In this document: in pieces, positions 1 to 9,559 of the stretch | Layout of the letters: every line of letters starts with the position of its first letter | How positions within the stretch are numbered: position 1 is the stretch's first letter | DNA from: Rhizobium sp. N324 | GTDB lineage: Bacteria; Pseudomonadota; Alphaproteobacteria; Rhizobiales; Rhizobiaceae | NCBI RefSeq assembly: GCF_001664485.1 | Contig: NZ_CP013634.1 | Coordinates: 440,142 to 504,141, forward strand | Direction: 5' to 3' | DNA: 64,000 nucleotides | Translations under genes and position numbers: made by a program | The notes under the pieces: model-generated | The model's database searches: none | What the model saw: the letters and a program-made list of their open reading frames with translations, nothing else | What the model was told of the DNA's origin: nothing

Positions 1-374
1 ACACCGCCGCACAGCCAGCGATAGACGTCGTGGCTCCCGCACTGCCGTTCCAGCGCCCGCGCGCTGCCGACGCCGTCGCTGCTGGCATAGAGCCACAGCG
101 CCAGCAAAAGCCGTGGCGAAATCGGTGGATGGCCTGGCCGGTGCTCACGCGCCTTGATCCGATCTTCGAGCGTGCTCAGATCCAGTCCCTCGACATAGTT
201 CCAAATGACCCGCACCGCATGATCCTGGCCGATCAAGCTGTCGATATCGACGGCACGCAACTCGATCTGATCGCGCACCGGCTCACGCATGCGCGCCGCT
301 CCGCGTCCCACCTGAGCACTTCGCCGCGCTCCATGCACCGGCAATCCTTCGAACAGGTCGTCGCCCACCATCAT
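1..374 (-). mobile_element. IS1182-family transposase, N-terminal part, cut by window edge
   Basis: Reading the minus strand from an ATG at 374, the frame stays open to base 1. It has the usual N-terminus of IS1182-type (DUF772) transposases: a segment with VRVIWNYVEGLDLS, then EHRPGHPPISPRLLLALWLY, then ARALERQCGSHDVYRWLCGG. A purine-rich TTGGGGG lies just before the start. Only about 124 residues are visible of a protein that is normally about 450, so I cannot say whether the element is intact. It puts a mobile element beside the patchwork region that follows. Family assignment is from remembered motif similarity. Confidence 0.75.
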
Positions 375-560
375 CCCCCAAGCAAATCAACGACCCAACA
401 GAATCACAATCCAATCGCCTCCGCTACCAAACATTCACAGGCTCTCAGGATGAGGCTCTCTTGAACCCCGGCGCTGCATTCTCCGACCCCCGTGATTTGT
501 GGAATATCTGGCATCCGCCCGCCGACCCTGTCATAAATTGATGTCATCGAGGGAGGCAGG

Positions 561-1334
561 ATGATGCAGAAGAATGCGCCGGACTTCAGCCTTGAGGGCA
601 AGGTGACTTTGGTGACGGGGGCGAGCCGTGGCATCGGGCGAGCTTGCGCGCTTGCCTGTGCCGCGGCAGGCTCGGATATTGTCTTGGGGGTGCGCGATGT
701 CGCGGCGTCGGCGGGACTGGTTGCCGAACTCGAGGGGCTGGGACGGAAAGTCCTCGCTGTTGAACTGGATCTTCCCAACAAGGCCCATATCGCCCAAGCC
801 GTCGATGCAGCGCTTGGTACATTCGGCCGGATCGATGTCCTCGTCAACAATGTCGGCGTGGCTCCCGGCAATCTCGCGGAACTCGTTGAGGAGAAGGACC
901 TTGACGAGATCCTCGACGTCAACATCAAGGGCACCTTTCTGATGACGCAGGCAGTGGGGCGTCACATGATCAAGCGCAATGGCGGCCGGATCATCAACAT
1001 CAGCTCGCAGGCCGGCACCGTGGCGCTGCGCGGCGAGGCCATCTATTGCATGAGCAAGGCGGCAATCAATCACCTGACGCGCTGCCTTGCCGCCGAATGG
1101 GCTGCCTACAATATCACCGTCAACACCGTATCGCCGACCTTCATTCACACCGATGGCACAGCACCGTTTCTCTCCGATGCCGGAAATCGCAAAGCGACGC
1201 TCGATCACATTCCACTCGGCCGGATCGGTGAAACCGACGATGTGGTGGGCGCCGTCGTCTTCCTGGCATCGCCGGCGGCAAGCCTGATCACCGGCGCCAA
1301 CCTGCTGGTGGACGGTGGATGGTCCGTCGCCTGA
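561..1334 (+). CDS. Short-chain dehydrogenase/reductase (SDR)
   Basis: A 257-residue classical SDR. The N-terminal Rossmann motif TGASRGIG is near residue 19, the NNVG motif follows in mid-protein, and the catalytic YCMSK (YxxxK) is preceded by the Ser of NISS. The C-terminus ends in the common LLVDGGWSVA. The ATG-ATG start follows GGGAGGCAGG at Shine-Dalgarno distance. It is probably a cytosolic NAD(P)-dependent oxidoreductase; the substrate cannot be told from sequence. Its last 160 bases or so and the downstream flank recur twice further on (near 5918 and 6714) as truncated copies, so this is the only intact copy. Confidence 0.85.
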   Translation: MMQKNAPDFSLEGKVTLVTGASRGIGRACALACAAAGSDIVLGVRDVAASAGLVAELEGLGRKVLAVELDLPNKAHIAQAVDAALGTFGRIDVLVNNVGVAPGNLAELVEEKDLDEILDVNIKGTFLMTQAVGRHMIKRNGGRIINISSQAGTVALRGEAIYCMSKAAINHLTRCLAAEWAAYNITVNTVSPTFIHTDGTAPFLSDAGNRKATLDHIPLGRIGETDDVVGAVVFLASPAASLITGANLLVDGGWSVA

Positions 1335-1430
1335 GGCCGAGGCTCCTGCTCAGCAGCGCAGGTCTCATTGAGACGAAACGATAATTTTCCCCGCATGACC
1401 TGGAGAACAAGGGGTGTGTCCGCTTCGCGC
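1174..1430 (+). repeat. SDR-tail repeat, copy 1 (intact gene end plus flank)
   Basis: The last part of the SDR gene and its 3' flank. Two related copies lie at 5918-6112 and 6714-6960. Shared landmarks are GCAAAGCGACGCTCGATCAC, GGATCGGTGAAACCGA, CTTCCTGGCATCGCCGG and, past the stop codon, GCATGACCTGGAGAA (shared with copy 3). Confidence 0.8.
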
Positions 1431-1517
1431 CCGCATCTCGGTCGCCCATGACCGCCTCATCCCCTCCGCACGATCGTTCGGCCGCCGAGCCTCACACAGA
1501 CGATGCAAGATGGCCGA

Positions 1518-2417
1518 TTACGCCGCTGCCGAGCTGCCGATCGCCTGCCTGAGCTGGCGTATGTCGCGCACCGGGGGTACGCCGAATTGCCGGAGATATT
1601 CGCGACTGAATTGCGAGGCGCTTTCGTAACCGACTGCGAAGGCGACATCTGAGGCGGTTCGGTCACCGGAGAGCAGCAGTTGTCGCGCCTCCTGCAATCG
1701 AAGCTGCTTCTGATACTGGATCGGGCTGAGCCCTGTCAGCGCCACGAAGTGGCGGTGCAGGCTGGCGCGGCTCATGCCGCTTGCGTCGCAGAGGGCTTCG
1801 ATCCGCAGCCGCGTATTGTGGTGATCGCGAATCCATTCGACCGCACGCCGGATCCGGCCGAGCGCCCCCTCGGGCCGGGCGATATGGCGCAGCAGGCGTC
1901 CCTGCGGGCCTTGCAGGAGACGATAAAGCAATTCGCGTTCCGCCATCGGCGCCAGAACCGGAATGTCGGCTGGGGTGTCGAGCAACGCCAGCAGGCGCAG
2001 CAGCGTGTCGCGCAGCGGCGGGGTCATCGGATTGATCGCGATCCCGATGCCAGGCGCATCGGCGTCGCGCACCGGCGGCATGGTGGACGCGATCTCGGCC
2101 AGCAATGCGGGGTCGAGGACGAACGACACTGCGACATAGGGCCGGCCGCCATCGGCATCGTGGATCTGGCCGCTCAGCGGCAGATCCAGCGCGCTGACGA
2201 GATATTGCGAGGAGTCGTAGCGCAACAGATTGTCGTGGATCGCCACATCCTTCGACCCCTGCAGGATGAAGCAGATCATCGAGCGGTACAGGCACGGCGA
2301 CGTGCCGGATGTCGCTTGCCCCACGCCGATCTCCAGTCGCTGGATCGGCGTAACGGTCATCCCCGATCGCGCGTGGCGCAGGGCGAGGTCGATATGCGGC
2401 TGGAGATGCTCGGTCAT
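1518..2417 (-). CDS. AraC-family transcriptional regulator
   Basis: About 299 residues from the ATG at 2417, chosen because AGAAGG sits just upstream; a longer frame runs to 2465 without such a site. The N-terminal half is an AraC_N/cupin-type effector domain (SMICFILQGSKDVAIH, then SALDLPLSGQI). The C-terminal third holds two helix-turn-helix motifs, with LCDASGMSRASLHRHF and VAFAVGYESASQFSREYLR being the most typical parts, followed by FGVPP. It is divergent from the SDR-GST-isochorismatase set starting at 2588 and is the likely regulator of that set. The inducer is unknown. Confidence 0.88.
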   Translation of the reverse strand: MTEHLQPHIDLALRHARSGMTVTPIQRLEIGVGQATSGTSPCLYRSMICFILQGSKDVAIHDNLLRYDSSQYLVSALDLPLSGQIHDADGGRPYVAVSFVLDPALLAEIASTMPPVRDADAPGIGIAINPMTPPLRDTLLRLLALLDTPADIPVLAPMAERELLYRLLQGPQGRLLRHIARPEGALGRIRRAVEWIRDHHNTRLRIEALCDASGMSRASLHRHFVALTGLSPIQYQKQLRLQEARQLLLSGDRTASDVAFAVGYESASQFSREYLRQFGVPPVRDIRQLRQAIGSSAAA

Positions 2418-2587
2418 GCGCCTTCTATGGCACTGTTTTTCGAACAAGCAAAGAGCCTGAGACAATCAGGCAATAGATTGAGAGCATTGGGCGGGCGGGC
2501 GCGGCCCGCCCGGCTTATCTGGTTGGCATCGGAACGACGCCGCAGTGGTGCGGCATTCCGGCGAGACCACTCCAGGAAGGACAGACC

Positions 2588-3346
<759 letters not shown>

Positions 3347-3396
3347 CCGTTGCGCCGCCCCTTTATCCGGAATTGCCGTCAAATCGAGAGGCCATC

Positions 3397-4071
3397 ATGC
3401 CCGACCCCAGCCTGACACTCATCAGCCACCCGCTCTGCCCGTTCGTTCAACGCGCAGCGATCGTCCTTCTCGAGAAGAGCGTGCCGTTCGAGCGGATCAA
3501 CGTCGACCTCTCGGCCAAGCCCGACTGGTTCCTGGCGTTGTCGCCGACCGGCAAGGTTCCACTGCTCAAGGTGCACCAGACCGATGAGGAGGACGCTATC
3601 CTCTTCGAAAGCATGGTGATCTGCGAATATCTGGAGGAAACGCAGGGCGGCGCGGCGATGTATCCCGACGATGCGCTGCAGCGCGCCCGGCAGCGGGCGT
3701 GGATCGAGTTCGCCACGCAGACCCTGGCCGATGGCTGGCAATTCCTCAACGCCACCGATCCGGCGACCGCGGACGCCAAGCGGGGGGCGTTCCGCGACCG
3801 GCTCCGGAAGCTGGAGGCCGAGCTCGGGGCGGGGCCGTATTTCGCCGGCGCCGTCTTCGGCATGGTCGATGCGGTCTACGCCCCGCTCTTCCGCTATTTC
3901 GCGATCATCGATCCCGCCGTGTCGCAGGCGATCTTCGAAGGCTTGCCGCGTGTCTCGACGTGGCGGGCGGCACTGGCGGCGCGCCCGAGCGTGGGGAATG
4001 CGGTGGTCGGGGACTATGCCGACCGCTTCCGCGCGCATCTGCGCCAGCATCAGGCTCTCCTTGCGGCCTGA
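3397..4071 (+). CDS. Glutathione S-transferase family protein
   Basis: About 224 residues. The ATG at 3397 is preferred over an in-frame TTG at 3373 because GAGAGG lies just upstream. The N-terminal thioredoxin-like domain has SHPLCPFVQRAAIVL, where Cys plus Pro-Phe replaces the usual Ser/Cys active-site context of omega/beta-like GSTs, then the cis-Pro element SPTGKVPLL and the glutathione-binding LFESMVICEYLEE. An all-helical C-terminal domain follows. It sits 50 bases after the SDR, likely in the same transcript, and points to glutathione-dependent detoxification or reduction. Confidence 0.87.
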   Translation: MPDPSLTLISHPLCPFVQRAAIVLLEKSVPFERINVDLSAKPDWFLALSPTGKVPLLKVHQTDEEDAILFESMVICEYLEETQGGAAMYPDDALQRARQRAWIEFATQTLADGWQFLNATDPATADAKRGAFRDRLRKLEAELGAGPYFAGAVFGMVDAVYAPLFRYFAIIDPAVSQAIFEGLPRVSTWRAALAARPSVGNAVVGDYADRFRAHLRQHQALLAA

Positions 4072-4125
4072 CGCCGACCGCAGGGGCTAAGCACCCGAAC
4101 ATCATCCAAACAAAGGAACAACACC

Positions 4126-4740
4126 ATGACCGACCACGCAACCAACGAAGCCGGCGCCAGGAGCGCGCTGATCCTCATCGAATATCAGAACGACTGGCTG
4201 GCCCCCACCGGCGGCATCAACGGCCAGTTCCAGGACCGCGAGCAGATCGACACCGCGATCGCCAATTCGAAGAAGGTCCTCGAAGAAGCCCGGCGCCGCA
4301 ACATCGAGGTCATCCACGTCAGGATGGTGCTTGAACCGGCCTACCGGGTGCTGGGCGAAGGGAAGTACGGGCTGCGCAAGATGGTGCGCGACTATGGCTC
4401 GTTCCTCGGCGAGCAGACCGATTTTTTCCCGGGGTTCGAGCCTCGCGACGGCGAATATGTCATCAGCGAGCGCACCGGCGGCAGCAGCGCCTTTGCCGCC
4501 ACCACGCTCGACAGCTATCTGCGCAACAACCGGATCTTCGACATCTACGTCATGGGCTTTGCCCTGCGGCAGTGCGTCGAGTCGACCGTGCGCAACGCCC
4601 ATGACCTCGGCTATCACACCAACGTCATCTACGATGCGTCGGCGGCCTTCACCCGGGAGCAGCAGACCTCGTTCCTGAGCGACATCGCACCTTTCTACGC
4701 AAATGCGATCACGACGCAGGCATTCATGACGCAAGCTTAA
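4126..4740 (+). CDS. Isochorismatase-like cysteine hydrolase
   Basis: A 204-residue single-domain protein of the isochorismatase/nicotinamidase fold. The first catalytic motif reads LILIEYQNDW, so the usual Asp is Glu; the nucleophile Cys is clear in GFALRQCVESTVRNAHDLGY. The middle motif reads YVISERTGGSSAFAATTLD, where the expected catalytic Lys is not obvious. The enzyme probably hydrolyses an amide or ester, but Asp-to-Glu and the unclear Lys mean activity may differ from nicotinamidase. It is the third gene of the AraC-linked set. Confidence 0.82.
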   Translation: MTDHATNEAGARSALILIEYQNDWLAPTGGINGQFQDREQIDTAIANSKKVLEEARRRNIEVIHVRMVLEPAYRVLGEGKYGLRKMVRDYGSFLGEQTDFFPGFEPRDGEYVISERTGGSSAFAATTLDSYLRNNRIFDIYVMGFALRQCVESTVRNAHDLGYHTNVIYDASAAFTREQQTSFLSDIAPFYANAITTQAFMTQA

Positions 4741-5121
4741 GCCGTGGCGATGCCGAGCTCCACGGAGGTGGTGCTGGGCATCGTTCGCCCGGCCAGCCAT
4801 CGCTGTTGCACGTCGCCGGCCCGGTGGCGCGCACGGCCGGCACGAGGCGAATGCGGCCGACGCGCTCGTTTGCAGTCGAGCCTCAGCCGACACTTCCGCA
4901 CCGCGCGGCCGATGTTCCTGACTTGCTGCTCGCCAGCGAAATGGAGCGGCCAATTGAGTTTGCCCTGGAGATCATCATAGGCCCTGCCCGACGCCGCCAC
5001 GCCGCCAGGCTCGGCCAAATGCTCCAGCTGCGCGGCGACATTTTCGTTGAGGAGAAGCACCTTGACGAAAAGCGGCCGGCAAGTCCTTGACGGGATGCAT
5101 TGCAAAAACCGCAGCAACCTT

Positions 5122-5150
5122 CAGGAAGCTAAAAAACAAATAGCTTCCTG
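5122..5150. repeat. Perfect 10-bp inverted repeat, 9-base A-rich loop
   Basis: CAGGAAGCTA and its exact reverse complement TAGCTTCCTG flank AAAAACAAA. It could be a transcription terminator (no U-tract follows) or a protein-binding site. Confidence 0.6.
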
Positions 5151-5500
5151 GAGTGAAGGAGGCTTGACGGTCGATAAGTGCGAGACGCGGCCAAGACACA
5201 AGATGAAGGAAGGCGAGGAATGGAAACTCGGCGTTCGACCTTTTCGACTGCCGCTCTTCTATATCCGATGTGCCGCTCACACCTTGTGTGCGCTCGATCA
5301 ATGCGCGGCGGGTATCCGGATCGCGCCGCCGAAAGAAAAGGTGGCGCTCGCGGCCTACGGCAGTTTCGCCGACATCCTTGTCCTCGGCTTCGATGTTTCG
5401 GCGGAGAAGAGGGCGGCGCGGGACTTTCTCACGAGGTACGCCGGGTTACTCCGGTTTATCTGATCGCGGCGAACGCCTAGATGTGAGATATTGAATATGC

Positions 5501-5520
5501 GGCAGATCACCTGATCTGCC
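5501..5520. promoter_or_regulatory. Palindrome upstream of GYD gene
   Basis: GGCAGATCA and TGATCTGCC are exact complements separated by two bases. The site ends 23 bases before the GYD start codon, so it could be an operator or a hairpin close to the ribosome-binding site GGGAGG. Confidence 0.5.
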
Positions 5521-5543
5521 CAATAGCTGAGGGAGGATGTCCT

Positions 5544-5876
5544 ATGCCACTGTTCATAATCACAGGGTGCTATTCAGCCACGGCAGCGAAGGGAATGATC
5601 GCCGATCCATCGGACCGGGAAGCGGCGGCCCGTGCCATCATGGAAGCAGCAGGCGGGAAACAGCATTCTTTCTACGTCACGACCGGGGAAACCGACTGGA
5701 TGATAGTCGCGGAATTTCCCGACGGTGTTGACCTGATCCCCGCACTTCTTGTCGTCGGCGCATCGGGAGCAGTATCGAATATCAAAACCGTGCGAGCATA
5801 CACGGGGGCGGAATTCAAGGCCGCCCAAGAAAAGGCGGGCAAAATCGTATCTGCCTACAAAGCCCCTGCAAGATAA
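5544..5876 (+). CDS. GYD-domain protein
   Basis: A 110-residue cytosolic protein matching the small GYD domain family: MPLFIITGCYS at the start, then YVTTGETDWMIVAEFPDG, then a region with SNIKTVRAYTGAEF. Family members are compact ferredoxin-like-fold proteins of unknown role, often near stress or metabolic genes. GGGAGGATGT precedes the ATG. It stands alone between the AraC-linked set and a truncated SDR copy, so context gives no role. Confidence 0.8.
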   Translation: MPLFIITGCYSATAAKGMIADPSDREAAARAIMEAAGGKQHSFYVTTGETDWMIVAEFPDGVDLIPALLVVGASGAVSNIKTVRAYTGAEFKAAQEKAGKIVSAYKAPAR

Positions 5877-5917
5877 GCAGACGCCTCGTTGGATCATTTC
5901 TGGCAGCGGATGTGCGA

Positions 5918-6112
5918 TCCGCTGCCGACAATCGCAAAGCGACGCTCGATCACATTCCTCTCGGCCGGATCGGTGAAACCGATGATGTGGTTGGCGCCGT
6001 CGTCTTCCTGGCATCGCCGGCTGCGAGCCTGATCACCGGCGCCAACCTGCTGGTGGACGGTGGATGGTCCGTCGCCTGAGGTGGAGGCTGTTGCACGGCA
6101 GCGCAGGTCTCG
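5918..6112 (+). pseudogene. Truncated SDR copy 2 (C-terminal end only)
   Basis: It repeats about 190 bases of the SDR gene at 561, beginning near codon 205 of that gene and running past its stop. It still reads ATLDHIPLGRIGETDDVVG, then LASPAASLITGANLLVDGG and WSVA before TGA. The coenzyme-binding and catalytic parts are missing, so it cannot be functional. Confidence 0.85.
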
Positions 6113-6131
6113 TCCCGCTGGCGATTGCTGA

Positions 6132-6578
6132 CTAGGCTCCGGCTGGTACGGGAATCATCGATCGAACTTTTTCGAGCGGATGAAAAGCCGTTCGTCCGCC
6201 CCATGAAATGAAGATTCCGGTCCTGCCCTGAAAAGCCAAGGCGTTTGTGTAATAGCAGTCGTTGGTCAGGATGTCGTACCGGGCCATCGCGTTGCGAAAC
6301 GCGAAGGCCGTGCTGCCATAACCCACACCGATCGATATGAGGATACCGAGCGGCAAGGCGAGCAACGGCAACCTGCGCTGCCGAACATCCGCCAGCCAGA
6401 GGCCCGCTGCCGCGAGAATGCCTGGGATGACCGAAAAGGCGAGGAAGACGAGATCAGGTGAAGCGAGTGCTCCGAAGTCGTCGTCTACGTAAAGCGCCCG
6501 GCCAAACTCCATCACCACAGGCATGAAGAGCCCAAACGCGATAGACAGGATCAGCACACAGATAATGCGAACACGCAC
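6132..6578 (-). CDS. Small membrane protein, function unknown
   Basis: A 148-residue protein with an N-terminal hydrophobic stretch (IICVLILSIAFGLFMPVVM), a second (LVFLAFSVIPGILAAAGLWL) and a third (LLALPLGILISIGVGYG), then a hydrophilic tail with two Cys/Tyr residues (NDCYYTNA). Three membrane segments are likely, the first possibly acting as a signal anchor. I do not recognise a family. It lies between truncated SDR copies 2 and 3, so it probably came in with the rearrangement. Confidence 0.6.
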   Translation of the reverse strand: MRVRIICVLILSIAFGLFMPVVMEFGRALYVDDDFGALASPDLVFLAFSVIPGILAAAGLWLADVRQRRLPLLALPLGILISIGVGYGSTAFAFRNAMARYDILTNDCYYTNALAFQGRTGIFISWGGRTAFHPLEKVRSMIPVPAGA

Positions 6579-6713
6579 GGGTCCGTTCCCAAGCTAAGCC
6601 GGTCTTCGGCAATACGGCAATCATACGATCAATTGGCTCCGCTGCCATGGGTTTGCACGCCTGAGTTATTTCGAAGTTAATAATCCATCTATTGAGCTGC
6701 AGGACCGTTTGGC

Positions 6714-6960
6714 GGGATCGGTGAAACCGATGATGTGGTGGGTGCCGTGGTCTTCCTGGCATCGCCGGCTGTGAGCCTGATCACCGGTGCGAACCTGCTG
6801 GTGGCGGTGGATGGTCCGCCGCCGGCAGGTGGAGGCAGCGCAAGTCTCATCCAGAGGAAAAACGACAATTTCCTAGTTTAGGGTCACCTTACATCACCGG
6901 CAAATGCGATGGCTATCCACGATTTCTATCAGCATGACCTGGAGAATAATGGGTGTGCCC
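6714..6960 (+). pseudogene. Truncated SDR copy 3, frameshifted
   Basis: It starts at GGGATCGGTGAAACCGATG and follows the SDR gene tail. A base is missing near the VDGG codons (GGTGGCGGTGG instead of GGTGGACGGTGG), which shifts the frame, and the stop codon region is altered. Similarity resumes downstream at GCATGACCTGGAGAA, as in the flank of copy 1, after about 65 extra bases. Confidence 0.8.
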
Positions 6961-7217
6961 GTTTCGGGCACTTTCCGCGGAGATAGTCCGCCGCGTGTGG
7001 CGCGAAGCGATCATCAAATTTATTGAAAGACAGCTTCGCGCCTCCTTATCAGTCGCAATGGCAGACCTTGCCATTGCCGCAGAGCAGACTTCCGTTCGTT
7101 TTGACGTTAGTGCATCTGGACACGATTTGGGGTCATCCAATCGACACGCCAACGCTGCCCCGGTAGTGCTCCGACTTTCGCAGGCCGGCAATCACGACGA
7201 GCAGGCAAGGGATCACC
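6961..7217. other. No gene recognised
   Basis: Short overlapping frames on both strands (for example minus 6913-7191 and plus 6953 onward) have no recognisable protein and no good ribosome-binding site. I see no repeat here beyond the end of SDR-tail copy 3. Confidence 0.4.
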
Positions 7218-8009
7218 TCAGAGCGTGTCGATCAGTCCTCCGTCCACGCGCATGGAAGCCCCGGTCGTCGCGGATGCCAAAGGCGACGCCAGATAGGTTA
7301 CGAGGTTGGCGATTTCCTCTACGCTTGCAGCTCGTTGGATGATCGAACTGCCACGATGCTTCTTGACGAAGTCCGCCGCGACCTCCTCGATCGGCTTGCC
7401 CGTCTTCGCACGCTCTTCGGCAAGCATCGCCTCGACACCTTCGGACAGTGTTGGGCCGGGAAGGACCGAGTTCACGGTAACGCCCGTACCAGCCATGCGC
7501 TTGGCGAGCCCGCGGGCAACCGCGATATCGGCGGTCTTGCTGACGCCGTAGTGAATCATCTCCACCGGAATGTTAAAGCCGGATTCCGACGCGATGAAGA
7601 TGACACGACCCCAGTCGACCTTCTGCATGCCTGGAAGGTAGGCACGCGAAAGCCTGACGGCCGACATGACGTTTACCTGCCAGTGGCGATCCCACACCTC
7701 GTCGTTCGCCTCGAAGAAGTCGAGCGGCTGAAAAATGCCCGCGTTGTTGATGAGGATGTCCACATGAGGAACCTTGGCGACGAGAGCGTCACACCCTTCA
7801 GCGGTTGCGACATCGGCTGCGACGGCGGTTACGGTGCCCCCGGCACCTTCGCCTTTCAGGCGTTCGGCGGCATTTGCGGTCTTTTCTTCGGACCGTCCGT
7901 TGATCACCACGTCCGCGCCAGCCCTCGCGAGCTGGCGGGCGATCGCGTAGCCGATACCTTCGGTCGATCCAGTAATAAGAGCGGTCTTGCCTGCGAGGTC
8001 GATCTGCAT
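7218..8009 (-). CDS. SDR-family oxidoreductase
   Basis: About 263 residues from the ATG at 8009, which follows GGAGCAGCAG; a longer frame to 8228 has low-complexity Arg-rich sequence unlike the family. TGSTEGIGYAIA is the coenzyme loop, NNAGIF the structural motif, and SESGF plus YGVSK the catalytic Ser-Tyr-Lys. The end reads ATTGASMRVDGGLIDTL. It is cytosolic, NAD(P)-dependent, substrate unknown. It is the third distinct SDR in the first 8 kb and sits alone, convergent with nothing obvious. Confidence 0.85.
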   Translation of the reverse strand: MQIDLAGKTALITGSTEGIGYAIARQLARAGADVVINGRSEEKTANAAERLKGEGAGGTVTAVAADVATAEGCDALVAKVPHVDILINNAGIFQPLDFFEANDEVWDRHWQVNVMSAVRLSRAYLPGMQKVDWGRVIFIASESGFNIPVEMIHYGVSKTADIAVARGLAKRMAGTGVTVNSVLPGPTLSEGVEAMLAEERAKTGKPIEEVAADFVKKHRGSSIIQRAASVEEIANLVTYLASPLASATTGASMRVDGGLIDTL

Positions 8010-8255
8010 CTGCTGCTCCGTGTGAGGTTGGATAGAGAACGTATGAACTGGCGGTCGGTCTCGCAACAGCCCGCGACGTCGATCCCCGATCGAATGCCTG
8101 GAAGTCGATGGTCTGCTTCGCCGTTGACCGCGTCCGAAAAGCACTATCATAGCGGTCGTCGAGCCACCGGCCGCCGTTGCTGCAAAGCGGCTATGGCGCA
8201 GTGACAACGTGGGTCGCAGTTGCGCCAAAAGCCGCCATTCCGCCCCATGCGGTGA

Positions 8256-9431
8256 CTAGATCACGAACTCCTCCTCGTACCTCTGTGGCTCGGGAACGAC
8301 CGTAACCTCCACCGGAACGATCCAATTGGCCGCGTAGCTCTCGCAGTCGGATCGCTGGAGGTCGGGCTGCACGCACCCAGCCGCATCGATCGCGCGACAT
8401 CGCAGTATATATCGCCCCACGTCTTCAGGGGTCCACATGTACTCCCACAAGCGCCACGCAAAAGGACGTTCTGTTTCGAGGAGCCTTCCCTCGCGCCAGC
8501 CCCTGCCATCTCCGGTGCAGACCTGCACCTGCCGGATAGCAGCCTCTCCGCTCCAGGCGGCTCCGAAAATCCGATACGGTTGGCCGGCGACGAGACGCGC
8601 CCCCTGCACGGGACGCGCGATCTGCGCTTTGACCTCCATCTCCGCAAGGGGGACCAGCCTGGGTTCCCCGAGGCTGCGCTCCCAACGGAAATAGTCGCGC
8701 GCCTGCCAGTAGCCAAGGAACGGTTCCTCCACAACCGTGATATCAGTGATCCACTTGACCCAAGCCATGCCGAACCAGCCACCCACGACCGCGCGTAGCG
8801 GGTAGCCGTGATCGCGCGTCAACGCCTCCTCGTTCATCGAATAGGCAAGGATCGTGCTGTCGGCGATGGCCTTCTCAAGCGGTAAACTGCGCGCAAAAGC
8901 GATGGGGCCTGGAGAAGCCGTTTTCTTGTTCGTGTCGACGACGCCGCTGTCTGCGCCGACGAGCAGAACCTCACGTGCGGTTCGCTTGACGCCCGCCATT
9001 TCTAAAATCTCGCGCAGAGGAACACCTGTCCACGCGGCATTGCCGACGGCTCCGTTCTGCCACTGCAACCCCTCCCTCGGCGGCACATAGTAGACGCGCC
9101 CGTTGCCTGCGCACTCGACGACGGCAGTGAGAGTCGTGCTCCGCATCGCCTTGATGCTGTCGAGGTCAAGTTCGATCGGCCGCTCCACCGCCCCGCCAAC
9201 GCGCAATCTCCAGTCTCGCGCATCGAGGTCCGGCGACGGGAAATGGTTTCGCACGAAGAACAGCTCGGTTGGGATCAGCCAATCGGAGAGTGACGCAAAC
9301 GGAAACTCGATGTTTGGTGGGGATTTCTGTCGAACTATTAGACTGGGTTGCTCTGGTGTCGGCATCGTCCTCGTCTCCCCTTCAAAGAGCACAACGTTGG
9401 CACTCGGTCGCACGAATTCCGGTTCGATCAC
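8256..9431 (-). CDS. Sulfite-oxidase-like molybdopterin oxidoreductase
   Basis: A 391-residue protein with the oxidoreductase molybdopterin-binding domain in the first 250 residues (LFFVRNHFPSPDLDARDW, then VVECAGNGR whose Cys should ligate molybdenum, then GYPLRAVVGGWFGMAWVKW) and the Mo-co dimerisation domain after it (MEVKAQIARPVQGA to the C-terminus). Domain order is that of plant and animal sulfite oxidase without the haem domain. No signal peptide is visible, so it is likely cytosolic or exported only with a partner. A second start at MPTPEQ (codon 23) is possible. No cytochrome partner is adjacent. Confidence 0.85.
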   Translation of the reverse strand: MIEPEFVRPSANVVLFEGETRTMPTPEQPSLIVRQKSPPNIEFPFASLSDWLIPTELFFVRNHFPSPDLDARDWRLRVGGAVERPIELDLDSIKAMRSTTLTAVVECAGNGRVYYVPPREGLQWQNGAVGNAAWTGVPLREILEMAGVKRTAREVLLVGADSGVVDTNKKTASPGPIAFARSLPLEKAIADSTILAYSMNEEALTRDHGYPLRAVVGGWFGMAWVKWITDITVVEEPFLGYWQARDYFRWERSLGEPRLVPLAEMEVKAQIARPVQGARLVAGQPYRIFGAAWSGEAAIRQVQVCTGDGRGWREGRLLETERPFAWRLWEYMWTPEDVGRYILRCRAIDAAGCVQPDLQRSDCESYAANWIVPVEVTVVPEPQRYEEEFVI

Positions 9432-9559
9432 ACCGCCCCTCGCAGCGCGTTCCGTCTTCGGCCCCAGTCTAGCACATACCGCACGTTCCTCGGATCGACC
9501 TCGAACGGCAGCAAAGGGCCCCGAATGTTGCCCACGTCTCTTTCACGCCCGCTTGTCGT

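Larger units (their letters stand above)
4741..5543 (+). other. About 800 bases with no supported gene; possible decayed sequence
   Basis: Several frames are open here (for example plus 4806-5090 and 5047-5463, minus 4737-5117), but none gives a protein I recognise or a convincing start site. Near 5045 the bases CGTTGAGGAGAAG-ACCTTGACGA closely match an internal piece of the SDR gene near 887, so part of this stretch may be remnant. It also carries the two inverted repeats listed at 5122 and 5501. Confidence 0.5.

Noticed and set aside
30..464. A plus-strand open frame of 144 codons at the left edge
   Set aside because: It lies opposite the transposase fragment, has no recognisable family and no ribosome-binding site; the minus-strand reading has the clear transposase motifs.
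4737..5117. A minus-strand frame of 126 codons in the gap after the isochorismatase-like gene
   Set aside because: It has no recognisable family, high Arg content and no ribosome-binding site; it overlaps other equally open frames.
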